A stretch of DNA of 64,000 nucleotides from Ovoidimarina sediminis (GCF_032586175.1 NZ_JAWHTE010000013.1:73782-137781); one strand, 5' to 3'; shown: positions 8,700-17,157, numbered from the stretch's first letter. Numbers and translations: made by a program. The notes: generated from the letters alone by a model not told the origin.

Positions 8700-9068
8700 C
8701 CGCCCGGCTCCTTAAATATAAGACTGTGATCTGGAACTGCCGGGCCGGCTCAGGAACGGCCCAAACGGTGAGAATGCGCCTTGGCGCACCGGGGCGGGCA
8801 TCTGGTCAGGTCTGGCGAAATGCCTGTCCGGTGCGGTCCATGGAGGACGGCGCGGGACGGGGCCTTACCCGATGCGCGTTACCCGAAGCGGGCAGCCAAA
8901 GGGATGTCGGACCGACCAAGTGCGAAGGTTGGTCATCGTCATGCCTGTCATGAAGCGCCCTCCTTCTCTCTGATCGTGGCTCCTGGGGCGCGAATACACG
9001 ATTCCCCGAAAGCGCCAAAGAGATTTCTCACCACCGGCTATTCCGGGTCCGGCCTGTGGCAAAGGGGC
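8700..9068. other. Intergenic stretch without a recognisable gene
   Basis: About 370 bases between the DUF1127-like gene and the 3' end of the FCD-family regulator. Short open frames occur on both strands, but none has a family motif, a good ribosome binding site or biased codon use. I see no tRNA or terminator in it. It probably holds the promoter of the DUF1127-like gene. Confidence 0.5.
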
Positions 9069-9071
9069 GGC

Positions 9072-9839
9072 TCAGCGCGCCTGCGCGTGCTCGAAGCGAA
9101 TCTTCGCGACCGCCTCGTGCCTGTCGGCCTGCCGCTGTCCCTCAAGCGCTTCAACGACAAAGTCGAGATGCGCGTCAATCGCCGCCCGCCCGGCGGCCCC
9201 GTCGCGGGCCTGAAGCGCCTCGTGGATAGCCCGATGCTGCTCCAGGATCATGTCCCGCGTCATACGCTGGCGGAACATTACCTGCCGATTGAAGAACACG
9301 CCCTCCTGCAACAGCCCGAACAACGACCGCATGACGTGCAGAAGCACGATATTGTGGCTCGCCTCCACGATCGACATGTGAAACTCGGCATCAAGCTGCG
9401 CCTCTTCTGCGGGGTTGCGCTTCTTATGCGCCTCCTCCATCCGCTCGAAGATCGTCGCGGACACCTTCAGATCGGTGTCCGACCCGTAGAGACAGGCCCG
9501 CTCGATGGCGAGCCCCTCCATATCCCTGCGAAACGCGATGTAGTCGTTCACAGCCTCATCATGGGTTGCAAACAGGCGCGTAAGTGCTGGCGAGAACTGT
9601 GATTCAAGCTCCCCCGACACATAGATGCCCGATCCGGCCCGGGTTTCCAGCAGCCCCGAGGCCTGAAGCTCCGCCACCGCCTCCCGCAAAGATGGGCGAG
9701 ACACACCCATCCTCTCGCTCAGTTCCCGCTCCGACGGCAGGCGTTCGCCCGGTCTCAGTACGCCTTGCAGGATCAGCCTTTCGATCTGGCGAACAACAGC
9801 CTGCGACAGCTTTTCTGACTGAACTTTGGAAAAGGGCAT
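9072..9839 (-). CDS. FCD-type GntR-family transcriptional regulator
   Basis: 255 residues. The N-terminal GntR winged helix is at about 8-75 (RPGERLPSERELSERMGVSRPS, written here as two pieces: RPGERLPSERELSERM and GVSRPSLREAVAELQASGLL). A C-terminal all-helical FCD ligand domain (about 90-235) carries the acidic/histidine metal site DAEFHMSIVEASH and later EQHRAIHEAL and DAHLDFV. Such PdhR/LldR-type repressors sense organic acids, often through the bound metal. An operator-like palindrome at 9856-9872 lies 16 nt upstream of the ATG, so autorepression is likely. No target enzyme gene is adjacent, so the ligand cannot be guessed. Confidence 0.88.
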   Translation of the reverse strand: MPFSKVQSEKLSQAVVRQIERLILQGVLRPGERLPSERELSERMGVSRPSLREAVAELQASGLLETRAGSGIYVSGELESQFSPALTRLFATHDEAVNDYIAFRRDMEGLAIERACLYGSDTDLKVSATIFERMEEAHKKRNPAEEAQLDAEFHMSIVEASHNIVLLHVMRSLFGLLQEGVFFNRQVMFRQRMTRDMILEQHRAIHEALQARDGAAGRAAIDAHLDFVVEALEGQRQADRHEAVAKIRFEHAQAR

Positions 9840-9855
9840 AAAACCTCGCGCGATT

Positions 9856-9872
9856 GGTCAATTAATATGACC
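9856..9872. promoter_or_regulatory. Palindromic operator upstream of the FCD-GntR gene
   Basis: Perfect 5-bp arms GGTCA and TGACC around an A/T-rich 7-bp centre (ATTAATA). This resembles the TGGTNNNACCA-type sites of FCD regulators but is wider. It sits where a promoter for the minus-strand gene is expected, so the encoded regulator is the most likely ligand. Confidence 0.6.
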
Positions 9873-9980
9873 GCATTGCGCGCTCCGGCAAGCCCTTTCG
9901 AGCGGGCTGGTTTCATCTCGAAGAAATACGCGCGCCAGAGGCGCGACGCTCAAGCGCCGCGCCTCCCCATCGTTCAAGGA

Positions 9981-10637
9981 TCAGTTCGGGCGGATCGTGA
10001 TATCCACACGCCGGTTCAGCGCCCGGCCCTCCGCCGTCTGGTTCGTGGCGATGGGCTGTGCCTCGCCGGCACCCAGCGCCCGGATCCGTGCCGGTGCCAC
10101 GCCGGCATTGATCAGAACGGCACGCACCGCGTTCGCCCGGCGTTCGCTCAGGTCCTGATTGTAGGCCGCGCTGCCGGTATTGTCGGTATGACCGACAATG
10201 GTCACCGTCGTATCAGGATATCGATTCAGGCTGTCAGCCAACGTAAACAGATCGGCGCGCAGATCAGGCCGCACCTGAGCACTGTCAACTGCGAAGAGAA
10301 TATCTTGGGGCATCCGCACGATCAGCGAGTCGCCCGTATTGATCACACCTACATCGCTCGACAGCGACTGGTTCAGTTCCTGCGCCTGCTTGTCGAGCGA
10401 ATTGCCGATCGCGCCGCCTACAAGACCGCCGATCGCTGCGCCGATGATCGCATTCTCAACACGGTCGTCGCCGCTCTTGATCGTGCCGCCCAGCGCCGCA
10501 CCGATCCCGGCTCCGATCGCGGCCCCTTGCGCGGTGCGCTGCCGTTCACCGCCCGGGCCGTACGCCGGATCGGTGCAAGCGCCAAGTGCGAAAAGCGCGG
10601 CAACGGCCACGCCAGTGAATTTCACGTTTAGGGTCAT
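9981..10637 (-). CDS. OmpA-family outer-membrane lipoprotein (YiaD-like)
   Basis: 218 residues when started at the ATG at 10637, which has AAGAGA upstream and opens directly into a lipoprotein signal (KFTGVAVAALFALGAC; lipidated Cys at about 20). Next come two glycine-zipper segments (GAAIGAGIGAALGG and IIGAAIGGLVGGAIGN), then a C-terminal OmpA peptidoglycan-binding domain with VGHTDNTGSAAYNQDLSERR and a final NRRVDI. It probably anchors the outer membrane to peptidoglycan. It is flanked by genes of unrelated function. The frame extends 32 codons upstream without sense. Confidence 0.92.
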   Translation of the reverse strand: MTLNVKFTGVAVAALFALGACTDPAYGPGGERQRTAQGAAIGAGIGAALGGTIKSGDDRVENAIIGAAIGGLVGGAIGNSLDKQAQELNQSLSSDVGVINTGDSLIVRMPQDILFAVDSAQVRPDLRADLFTLADSLNRYPDTTVTIVGHTDNTGSAAYNQDLSERRANAVRAVLINAGVAPARIRALGAGEAQPIATNQTAEGRALNRRVDITIRPN

Positions 10638-10751
10638 TCTCTTGCTCAGTCCTCTGTCATGCCGGTCGTGAAACCAACGTTGATCGACACATGGGGTTCC
10701 AACCCCATGATAGGCAATAGCAAGCTGATGCAAACTGATGTCACGGCGGTT

Positions 10752-11606
10752 TCACGCCGTCTCCGCAGCCTCCCAGGCCAGCATCGCGCGTTTGACGGGC
10801 AGACCCCAGTGGTATCCGCCAAGGCCTCCTGATTTCCGGAGGGCCCGGTGGCATGGAATAAGCCAGCTTATCGGGTTTCGTCCCACTGCGGTGCCGACGG
10901 CACGCACGGCAAGGGGGTTCCCGATGGCTGCGGCGATGTCGGAGTAGGTTGTGACATGACCGGTCGGGATCCGTAACAACGCCTCCCATACCTTGATCTG
11001 GAACGGCGCACCAATGAGGTAAAGAGGCACCTCACCCGTCTCCCCGGCCTTCGGGAAGGCCCTTGCGACCATGGGCTCAAGCTGCATCGGATCTTCGGTG
11101 AAGACCGCCCCAGGCCAGCGCGACTTTAGGTCGGCCATCGCGGGCTCCGGGCCTGTCTCTGCCGAAAACGCGATTCCGCAGATACCCTTCCCCGTCCCCA
11201 TGACAAGCGCAGGGCCGAACGGGCTTTCGAACCACCCCCAGAAGATCTCCAGGCCCTGCGCCCCTTGCGCGTATTCGCCGGGGCTCATCGCTTCCCACCT
11301 CAGGAACAGGTCATGCAGCCGCCCCGACCCCGACAGCCCGACTGCGTCCGCAGTTTCCAGGGTCGTATGGCGCTCCTTAAGAAGCGCCTTTGCGTGATCG
11401 AGCGTCAGCCACTGCTGAAACCGCTTCGGACTCACTCCGGCCCAGCGGCTGAACACCCGCTGGAAATGGGCGGGGCTGAGGTTCATCTCTTCGGCGATCT
11501 CCTCGAGGCTCAGGCTCCGCCCATCCTCGGCATCGATCCGGTCGATCGCCCGCCGCATCAGGCGGTAGTAATAGCTGTCTTCCAGATCGCGTGGATGCTC
11601 GGTCAT
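10752..11606 (-). CDS. AraC-type HTH fused to methylated-DNA-[protein]-cysteine S-methyltransferase (Ada-like)
   Basis: 284 residues from the ATG at 11606 (MTEHPRDLEDS). An AraC-type DNA-binding domain occupies about 10-110 (SLEEIAEEMNLSPAHFQRVF). A methyltransferase domain of the Ogt/Ada-C type follows (about 120-280), with GAPFQIKVWEALLRIPTG, the acceptor site NPISWLIPCHRALRKSGG and GLGGYHWG. The protein repairs O6-methylguanine by irreversible transfer to the PCHR cysteine. The zinc-binding N-Ada domain that senses methyl phosphotriesters is absent, so inducer sensing must differ from E. coli Ada. It is divergent from nth, another repair gene. Confidence 0.92.
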   Translation of the reverse strand: MTEHPRDLEDSYYYRLMRRAIDRIDAEDGRSLSLEEIAEEMNLSPAHFQRVFSRWAGVSPKRFQQWLTLDHAKALLKERHTTLETADAVGLSGSGRLHDLFLRWEAMSPGEYAQGAQGLEIFWGWFESPFGPALVMGTGKGICGIAFSAETGPEPAMADLKSRWPGAVFTEDPMQLEPMVARAFPKAGETGEVPLYLIGAPFQIKVWEALLRIPTGHVTTYSDIAAAIGNPLAVRAVGTAVGRNPISWLIPCHRALRKSGGLGGYHWGLPVKRAMLAWEAAETA

Positions 11607-11709
11607 CGGCCTGTCCTCCAGTTGCCCCGAAAGTAGTCCCCCGGACGACTGCACGCGACCCGTTTCCTGCGGGTTGTACAGCCTCGCGCACCCCGCCATA
11701 ACCAAGGCG

Positions 11710-12354
11710 ATGACTGCGACCCTGCCTTACGCCACGATCCGCGAGATCTTCAGCCGTTTCCGCGAGGCCGAACCCGAGCCGGAGGGGGAGCTCGAACATG
11801 TAAACGCCTTCACGCTCGTCGTCGCCGTTGCGCTTTCGGCGCAGGCCACCGATGCCGGCGTGAACAAGGCGACGCGCGAGTTGTTCAAGATCGCCGACAC
11901 CCCCGAAAAGATGCTGGCACTGGGGGAAGAGGGTCTGATCGAACACATCAAGACGATCGGCCTCTACCGAAACAAAGCCAAGAACGTGATGAAGCTCTGC
12001 CGCATCCTGATCGATGAGTATGGCGGCGAAGTGCCCAGCTCACGCGCAGCGCTGCAAAGCCTGCCGGGCGTGGGCCGCAAGACGGCAAATGTCGTTTTGA
12101 ACATGTGGTTCCGCCACCCGGCCCAGGCGGTCGACACCCACATCTTCCGCGTCGGCAACCGCACCGGCATCGCGCCAGGCAAGGATGTCGCGGCGGTCGA
12201 ACGCGCCATCGAAGACAACGTGCCCGCGGAATTTCAACAGCACGCCCATCACTGGCTGATCCTTCACGGCCGCTACCACTGCAAGGCGCGCAAGCCCCAG
12301 TGTCCCACCTGCCTGATCCGCGATCTCTGCGCTTACGAGGAGAAGACTGAATGA
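11710..12354 (+). CDS. nth: Endonuclease III (DNA glycosylase/AP lyase)
   Basis: 214 residues. The helix-hairpin-helix LPGVGRKTANVVL contains the catalytic Lys124, and VDTHIFRV gives the catalytic Asp142. The C-terminal [4Fe-4S] cluster CKARKPQCPTCLIRDLC has the exact C-x6-C-x2-C-x5-C spacing. It removes oxidised pyrimidines and nicks the AP site. The start at 11710 gives the usual N-terminus; the frame extends 12 codons upstream into the promoter. The last 4 nt overlap the kinase gene, and the divergent Ada-like gene suggests a repair neighbourhood. Confidence 0.96.
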   Translation: MTATLPYATIREIFSRFREAEPEPEGELEHVNAFTLVVAVALSAQATDAGVNKATRELFKIADTPEKMLALGEEGLIEHIKTIGLYRNKAKNVMKLCRILIDEYGGEVPSSRAALQSLPGVGRKTANVVLNMWFRHPAQAVDTHIFRVGNRTGIAPGKDVAAVERAIEDNVPAEFQQHAHHWLILHGRYHCKARKPQCPTCLIRDLCAYEEKTE

Positions 12355-13343
12355 AAGAGTTCCACGTCGTCGGCATCGGCAATGCGATGGTCGACATCCT
12401 CGCTCATGCTCCCGAAGAGTTCCTCGAACAGAACGGCGTCGAAAAGGGCATCATGCAGCTTATCGACATGGACCGTGCGGTCGAACTCTATTCGTCCATC
12501 GGGCCTGCGAGAGAGATCTCGGGGGGATCGGCCGCGAACACCATCGCGGGTATCGCGCATCTCGGCGGTCGTACGGCCTATGTCGGCAAGGTGAAGGACG
12601 ATCAGCTGGGCGAAATCTTCGCCCACGATCTTCGTGCCCAGGGGGCAACTTACGAAACCCGCATGGCGCCTAAGTCAGAAGTTGCCGAAACGGGCCGCTG
12701 CATCGTTCTCGTCACACCCGATGGCGAACGATCGATGAACACCTATCTCGGGGTGACCGAGCACTTGTCCCCGACCGATATCGATACGGATCAGATCGCC
12801 CGCTCGGAGTGGATCTACCTAGAGGGCTATCGCTTCGACGGGCCGGAAAGCCACGAGGCGTTCGCGGTGGCGATCGAAGCGGCGAAATCCGGTGGCGCGC
12901 GTGTCGCGCTGACGCTCTCCGATCCATTCTGCGTCGAGCGCCACCGCGACGCCTTTCGCGCGATGATTTCCGATCACGTCGACCTGCTCTTCGCCAACAG
13001 GGCAGAGATCATGTCGATGTATCTGACCGACGATTTTGAAGAGGCGCTTTCCCGCGGCGCCGCGGATGTCGACGTGCTCGCCTGCACTGAAAGCGAAAAA
13101 GGCGCGCACATCCTTTCCGATGACGACCGTTGGCACGCCCCTGCGATCCCGACTGACATCAAGGACGCCACGGGCGCCGGCGATCTATTCGCAGGCGCAT
13201 TTCTTTGGGGTGTCACACATGGTCATGGGCTCGAGACCGCAGGACGCATGGGTTGCGTTGCGGCCTCCGAGGTCATCAGCCACATCGGTGCGCGGCCCGA
13301 AGCGGATCTTCGCGCACTTTTCCAGAAACACGGGTTGATCTGA
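12351..13343 (+). CDS. PfkB-family carbohydrate/adenosine kinase
   Basis: 330 residues of the ribokinase fold. The start FHVVGIGNAMVDILA, the substrate-lid region SGGSAANTIAGIAHLGG and the C-terminal signature DATGAGDLFAGAFLWG with the catalytic Asp are all intact. Alphaproteobacterial proteins of this type are often annotated as adenosine kinase, but substrate choice within PfkB kinases cannot be read from motifs alone. The ATG overlaps the nth stop by 4 nt (ATGA), so the two are translationally coupled. A short hairpin follows the stop. Confidence 0.88.
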   Translation: MKEFHVVGIGNAMVDILAHAPEEFLEQNGVEKGIMQLIDMDRAVELYSSIGPAREISGGSAANTIAGIAHLGGRTAYVGKVKDDQLGEIFAHDLRAQGATYETRMAPKSEVAETGRCIVLVTPDGERSMNTYLGVTEHLSPTDIDTDQIARSEWIYLEGYRFDGPESHEAFAVAIEAAKSGGARVALTLSDPFCVERHRDAFRAMISDHVDLLFANRAEIMSMYLTDDFEEALSRGAADVDVLACTESEKGAHILSDDDRWHAPAIPTDIKDATGAGDLFAGAFLWGVTHGHGLETAGRMGCVAASEVISHIGARPEADLRALFQKHGLI

Positions 13344-13359
13344 CCGGGCCGCAGCCCGG
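13344..13359. terminator. Short hairpin between convergent kinase and DUF1508 genes
   Basis: CCGGGC and GCCCGG arms with a 4-nt loop directly after the kinase stop codon. There is no T-tract, so assignment as a terminator rests on position only. Confidence 0.4.
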
Positions 13360-13368
13360 CCGTCATCC

Positions 13369-13707
13369 TCAACCAGCGGTGGTGTCGACCACCTTGGCAT
13401 CCGGCGCATTCTTGGCGACCGAAGCGATCCCGTTGTCGCGCGCCTTCACGCTTTCATAGGTCTCGCTCGTCCCAATCACCTGGCCGTTCGAGGCTTTCAG
13501 GTTGAACCGCGCCTTGCCGTTCTTCGTTTCGGTCCGCTCGAACCGCTTGTCTTCCTGCGAGTTCTTCCGAACACTCTCAATGCCGTTCATCGCGCTGGCT
13601 TTCTTCTTGTAGCCTTCGCTGGCGAGGATGATCTGGCCATTGCCGGCCTTCAGCCGAAACCGGAATTCACCCGCCTTGTCGGTAAACACTTCGAACTTGC
13701 CTGCCAT
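13369..13707 (-). CDS. DUF1508 (YegP-type) tandem-repeat protein
   Basis: 112 residues made of two copies of the DUF1508 unit. The first runs about 5-48 with FRFRLKAGNGQIILASEGY, the second about 58-105 with ARFNLKASNGQVIGTSETY; each ends in an NGI-SV-KN segment. The fold is a small all-beta dimer-like domain of unknown function, found widely in Proteobacteria. The ATG at 13707 is preferred over a TTG three codons upstream; GGGAGG lies 12-13 nt before it. It stands alone, convergent with the kinase gene. Confidence 0.9.
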   Translation of the reverse strand: MAGKFEVFTDKAGEFRFRLKAGNGQIILASEGYKKKASAMNGIESVRKNSQEDKRFERTETKNGKARFNLKASNGQVIGTSETYESVKARDNGIASVAKNAPDAKVVDTTAG

Positions 13708-13946
13708 CGGACGCAAAACCTCCCTGGTTGTGTGGGCGTCGCCTTTGTTTATTCATGACGCCACCCCATTCCGCCAAGCGACTTTTGATCTCGGGCGAGG
13801 CTCCGGGAGCGATCCGGCGCCAGACTGTGGCACGAACACCATCCCGCACATCCAATTCACGCAACCCGCCGCGCTCCACGACTTGCAGCGCGGCGCGTTT
13901 CATGTCGCTCTCATCAGAGCCAATCACACGCAATCAGGCCCTGAAC

Positions 13947-14471
13947 ATGACCGTTCTCCTGCTTTACGCCTCTGTCGAGGGACACACTGCGAAGATCGCG
14001 CATTTCGTGGAACAGGCGGTGTGCGATGCGGGGCATGGGGTTCGCCCGGTCGATATCGGCGAAAAGAAACCGGAGGTGGACTTTGAAGGCATCGACAGGA
14101 TCATCGTCGCCGGCTCGGTTCACCGCAAACGTCACCCCGCCGCGTTTGAAAAAAACCTTACCGACTTTCGCGAGCCCCTCGCCGCGCACCCCACCCTATT
14201 TCTCTCGGTAAGCCTCTGCGCCGGTTTTCCCGAAGGCCGCGACGAAGCGCAAAGCTATGTTGATGACCTTTGCGCGCGCACCGGGTTCCAACCGGACGCC
14301 ACCCTCCTCGTCGGCGGCGCGCTTCAGTTCGACAAGTATCAGGATTACGAGGCCTGGGTCGTACGCTTCATCGCTGTGGGTATGAAGCGGCACGAGGAAC
14401 TGGAAGAGGACCGCGAGCTGACCGACTGGACCGAAATCGAGACTGCGGTCGAGGCGTTTCTTCAAACCTGA
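13947..14471 (+). CDS. Flavodoxin-domain protein, HemG-like protoporphyrinogen oxidase
   Basis: 174 residues. The N-terminus TVLLLYASVEGHTAKIAHF is the FMN-phosphate loop of the flavodoxin fold, followed by IDRIIVAGSVHRKRHPAAFE and FLSVSLCAG, which are typical of the menaquinone-dependent protoporphyrinogen IX dehydrogenase family. It would oxidise protoporphyrinogen for haem synthesis, passing electrons to the quinone pool. The ATG at 13947 matches the family start; the open frame extends 73 codons upstream without similarity. The gene ends 31 nt before a strong bidirectional terminator shared with the ATP synthase operon. Confidence 0.8.
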   Translation: MTVLLLYASVEGHTAKIAHFVEQAVCDAGHGVRPVDIGEKKPEVDFEGIDRIIVAGSVHRKRHPAAFEKNLTDFREPLAAHPTLFLSVSLCAGFPEGRDEAQSYVDDLCARTGFQPDATLLVGGALQFDKYQDYEAWVVRFIAVGMKRHEELEEDRELTDWTEIETAVEAFLQT

Positions 14472-14502
14472 TCTCCGGCCATCAGGCCGAAGTCCAAACG
14501 CA

Positions 14503-14528
14503 AAAGGCGCGCCGTCGGGCGCGCCTTT
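14503..14528. terminator. Bidirectional intrinsic terminator between hemG-like gene and atp operon
   Basis: Perfect 10-bp arms AAAGGCGCGC and GCGCGCCTTT with a 6-nt loop. The A-run on one side and T-run on the other make it functional on both strands, matching the convergent ends at 14471 (+) and 14552 (-). Confidence 0.85.
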
Positions 14529-14551
14529 CTCAATTCGTCAAAATACCACGA

Positions 14552-15112
14552 TCAGTGCAGCTTCGCATCCACCGTGCCGATGGCTTCATCAACCATCCGT
14601 GCGCGCTCTGCATCCGACATCTGGCTCTGGATCACTTCGGCCGCAGCGGCCACGGCGATTTCCGCCGCCCGGTCCTTCACCTCGCGCAGCGCCGCAGCCT
14701 CGGCAGAAGCTATCCGGTCCTCGGCGCCCTGAAGGCGCCGCGCCACCTGTGCCTCGATCTCGGCCTTGGCCTGCTCGGCCGCCGCGCGCGCCTCTTCCTT
14801 GGCGTGGTTCACGATCTCTGCCGCCTGCCCCTCGACCTCGCGCGCCTTCCGCTCATAGGACGCCAGAACGGTCTGCGCATCCTCGCGAAGCTTGCGCGCC
14901 TCATCGAGTTCGGCCTGGATATCGGCCGCCCGCTTGTCGAGCATACCGCCGATCATCCCCGGGACGCCGAAATAGAACAGCACCCCGATGAAGACAATAA
15001 AGGCGAGCGTTACGATGAAATCGGTATTCGCCAGCGAGAAGAACGGCTTGTCACCGGCGGCCAGAGCGGGCCCAGCGGCGAGAGTCAGAACGGTTGCAAG
15101 TCTCAGCATCAC
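14552..15112 (-). CDS. atpF: ATP synthase F0 subunit b
   Basis: 186 residues. A short hydrophobic leader-like segment, then one membrane helix (about 31-53, FIVTLAFIVFIGVLFYF) and a long charged amphipathic helix rich in Ala, Glu, Arg and Lys that forms the peripheral stalk to F1. It is the last gene of the F0 operon and starts 1 nt after the b' gene. Alphaproteobacteria with photosynthetic ancestry carry two different b-type subunits, and this is the more conventional one. The operon ends at the terminator at 14503-14528. Confidence 0.95.
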   Translation of the reverse strand: MMLRLATVLTLAAGPALAAGDKPFFSLANTDFIVTLAFIVFIGVLFYFGVPGMIGGMLDKRAADIQAELDEARKLREDAQTVLASYERKAREVEGQAAEIVNHAKEEARAAAEQAKAEIEAQVARRLQGAEDRIASAEAAALREVKDRAAEIAVAAAAEVIQSQMSDAERARMVDEAIGTVDAKLH

Positions 15113-15113
15113 G

Positions 15114-15638
15114 TCACCCCTTCAGCCGGCTCTGGATCGCAGCTTCGATCGCGGCCTGATCGGCGCTGGCGCCGAGCGCCCGCACGATCTCCCCCGCGGT
15201 CTCGCGGCTCACGTCGCGCACGGCGTCAAGCGCGCCTTCGCGCACCTCCGCAATGCGCGCCTCGCTTGCTTCGGTCTGCTCCGCGATCTGCTCATCCGCC
15301 TTGGCGGTGGCCGCATCAAGCTCGGCCTGCATTTCGGCTTTCGCTTCTGCGATGATCTTCTGCGCCTCGGCACGAGCATCCGCCAGCGCCTTGTCATAGG
15401 CCGCCTCGGCTTCCTCGGCTTTCAGCTTCAGCTCTTCCGCCGTCGCGATGTCATTCGTGATCGTCCCCTGCCGGTCCGACAGAACGCCCGCAATCCGCGG
15501 CAGCGCCACTTTCGTCAGGATCAGGTAGATCGCGACGAGGGTGAGGACCAACCAGAAGATCTGGTTGGGAAAGGTCGAGAAGTCGAGCTGCGGAAGACCC
15601 GTCGCTGCCTCTTCGGCCCCATGTGTTTCGGTCGCCAT
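15114..15638 (-). CDS. atpX: ATP synthase F0 subunit b'
   Basis: 174 residues with a cytoplasmic N-terminus (ATETHGAEEAATGLPQLDF), a single membrane helix (about 29-48) and a long coiled-coil region rich in Ala and Glu. It pairs with subunit b as a heterodimeric peripheral stalk. The segment TFPNQIFWLVLTLVAIYLIL is typical of b'. It lies between atpE and atpF, separated from atpE by a hairpin-containing spacer of about 68 bases. Confidence 0.94.
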   Translation of the reverse strand: MATETHGAEEAATGLPQLDFSTFPNQIFWLVLTLVAIYLILTKVALPRIAGVLSDRQGTITNDIATAEELKLKAEEAEAAYDKALADARAEAQKIIAEAKAEMQAELDAATAKADEQIAEQTEASEARIAEVREGALDAVRDVSRETAGEIVRALGASADQAAIEAAIQSRLKG

Positions 15639-15666
15639 GTCTCGGCCCTCTTAATCCCGGTGGACA

Positions 15667-15687
15667 CCGGGGGCAGCACGCCCCCGG
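15667..15687 (-). promoter_or_regulatory. Stable hairpin between atpE and atpX
   Basis: Perfect 8-bp arms CCGGGGGC and GCCCCCGG with a 5-nt loop (15667-15687). It has no T-tract, lies inside the operon, and follows the gene whose product is needed in many copies. A role in 3'-end protection or partial attenuation is inferred, not shown. Confidence 0.55.
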
Positions 15688-15706
15688 CCTCGAAGGAGAT
15701 TGAGGA

Positions 15707-15943
15707 TCAGACCGCGAACATCAGCAGAAGTGCCACGAGGAACGCGAAGATCCCGAGCGCTTCCGCAAACGCGATGCCGATGAAGAGGGTCGCCGTCTGG
15801 CCGCCAGCGGCCGACGGGTTGCGAAGGGCACCGGCGAGGAAGTTGCCGGCGACGTGGCCCACACCGATGGCGGCCGCGCCCGAACCGATGGCGGCCAGGC
15901 CGGCACCGATGAATTGACCCATTGCTGCGATATCGCCTTCCAT
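15707..15943 (-). CDS. atpE: ATP synthase F0 subunit c
   Basis: 78 residues, two hydrophobic helices joined by the polar loop RNPSAAGG. The proton-carrying acidic residue is Glu61 in GIAFAEALGIF. The Ala/Gly-rich first helix (GAGLAAIGSGAAAIGVGHVAG) allows tight packing of the rotor ring. The residues next to Glu61 do not form an obvious Na+ site, so proton coupling is expected. A clear GGAG lies upstream of the ATG. It stands between atpB and the hairpin. Confidence 0.97.
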   Translation of the reverse strand: MEGDIAAMGQFIGAGLAAIGSGAAAIGVGHVAGNFLAGALRNPSAAGGQTATLFIGIAFAEALGIFAFLVALLLMFAV

Positions 15944-15992
15944 GTCCGTTTCTCCTTGAGCTGGAATTGGCTGAATTTGCGTAAGATCTGAC

Positions 15993-16739
15993 CTAGTGAT
16001 GCGGATGCAGAGCGTCTTTGAGATAGACGCAGGTCAGGATCGTGAAGACATAGGCCTGAATGGCCGAAACGAGCACCTCGAGCCCGTAGATCGCGGTCAC
16101 CGCAAGGACCGAGATCGGCGAGATCGCCGCGACGGCGGCGAAGCCCGCGAAAACCTTGATCACCGCATGGCCGGCCATCATGTTGCCGGCAAGACGGATC
16201 GAGTGGCTGACGGGGCGCACGAAGTAGGAAATCACCTCGATCACCGCGAGAATGGGCCGAAGCGGCAAGGGCGCCGCAGACACCCAGAAAAGGCTCAGGA
16301 ACCCCGCGCCATTTTTAACGAAGCCCACAATCGTGACAGTCAGGAAAACTGCGATCGCCAAAACCGCTGTAACGGCAATATGCGACGTCGTCGTGAACGA
16401 CATCGGAATTAGCCCGAGGAAGTTCGAGAAGAAGATGAAGAGGAACAGCGTCATGATGTAGGGGAAGAACTTCGCCCCTTCCTTGCCCGCAACGTCCTCG
16501 ACCATTTTGTAGACGAAGCCGTAGAAAAGTTCGGCCACCGACTGCGACCGCCCCGGAACGATTGCGCGCCCGCGCGTGCCGAGAACCATCAATGCCGCAA
16601 TCGCCAGAACTGCGATGCCCATCCAGAGCGTCACGTTCGTCGGCGTATACCAATGCACCGTGTCACCGATCAGCGGCTCGACGATGAACTGATCCATCGG
16701 GTGAAATTCCAGACCGCCGCCCTTAGCCTCTTCCGCCAC
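15993..16739 (-). CDS. atpB: ATP synthase F0 subunit a
   Basis: 248 residues with five to six membrane helices. The essential arginine is Arg182 in HSIRLAGNMMAGH, facing the c-ring. The N-terminal segment FHPMDQFIVEPLIG and the conserved SNFLGLIP are also present. It forms the proton half-channels. The ATG lies inside the 3' end of atpI (17-nt overlap), which couples the two genes. Confidence 0.97.
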   Translation of the reverse strand: MAEEAKGGGLEFHPMDQFIVEPLIGDTVHWYTPTNVTLWMGIAVLAIAALMVLGTRGRAIVPGRSQSVAELFYGFVYKMVEDVAGKEGAKFFPYIMTLFLFIFFSNFLGLIPMSFTTTSHIAVTAVLAIAVFLTVTIVGFVKNGAGFLSLFWVSAAPLPLRPILAVIEVISYFVRPVSHSIRLAGNMMAGHAVIKVFAGFAAVAAISPISVLAVTAIYGLEVLVSAIQAYVFTILTCVYLKDALHPHH

Positions 16740-17067
16740 GCGTCTCGTTCCTCTTGTTCGCGGCCTCGTAAGCCGCCTGCTTGTCCTGGATCTCCTTCGC
16801 GGTCCGGACCATGGTCTTCACGCCCGCGATGAACCCCAGCAATGTGAACAGGACCAGGAAGATCGGAAGCGTGCCCAAAAGCACGTCCAGCCCGTACCCG
16901 ATCCCAAAACCGATCAGCAATCCCGCGACCAGCTCGGTAACCATTCGCCAGCCCTGCTGGGCCTGGCTGTAGTGTTCTTCCATCTGCGGCTCGGGCTCCT
17001 GCCGCGCCTTCGCGGCCTCGATCCGATCCTCCAGCGTCTTCAGCGCGACATCCCGATCTCCGGTCAT
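16723..17067 (-). CDS. atpI: ATP synthase assembly protein AtpI
   Basis: 114 residues: a charged N-terminus (about 1-35), two membrane helices (about 40-62 with LVAGLLIGFGIGYGLDVLLG, and about 67-87), then a Lys/Arg-rich tail. This is the AtpI/AtpZ layout associated with c-ring assembly and perhaps Mg2+ uptake. As first gene of the F0 operon it marks the promoter region at about 17070-17160, where an ArsR-type palindrome also lies. Confidence 0.93.
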   Translation of the reverse strand: MTGDRDVALKTLEDRIEAAKARQEPEPQMEEHYSQAQQGWRMVTELVAGLLIGFGIGYGLDVLLGTLPIFLVLFTLLGFIAGVKTMVRTAKEIQDKQAAYEAANKRNETRGGRG

Positions 17068-17157
17068 TGGCGCGGCAAACCCCCTGGTCGAACGGGCGCG
17101 AAGCTAGGCAGGGGGGCGCACAGAGTCAAGGCGCAGCAGAGGCGCCGAGGTGGGAGG

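Noticed and set aside
14270..15355. A 361-codon plus-strand frame across atpF and atpX
   Set aside because: Antisense to two genes with clear b-type coiled coils; composition dominated by Arg and Pro.
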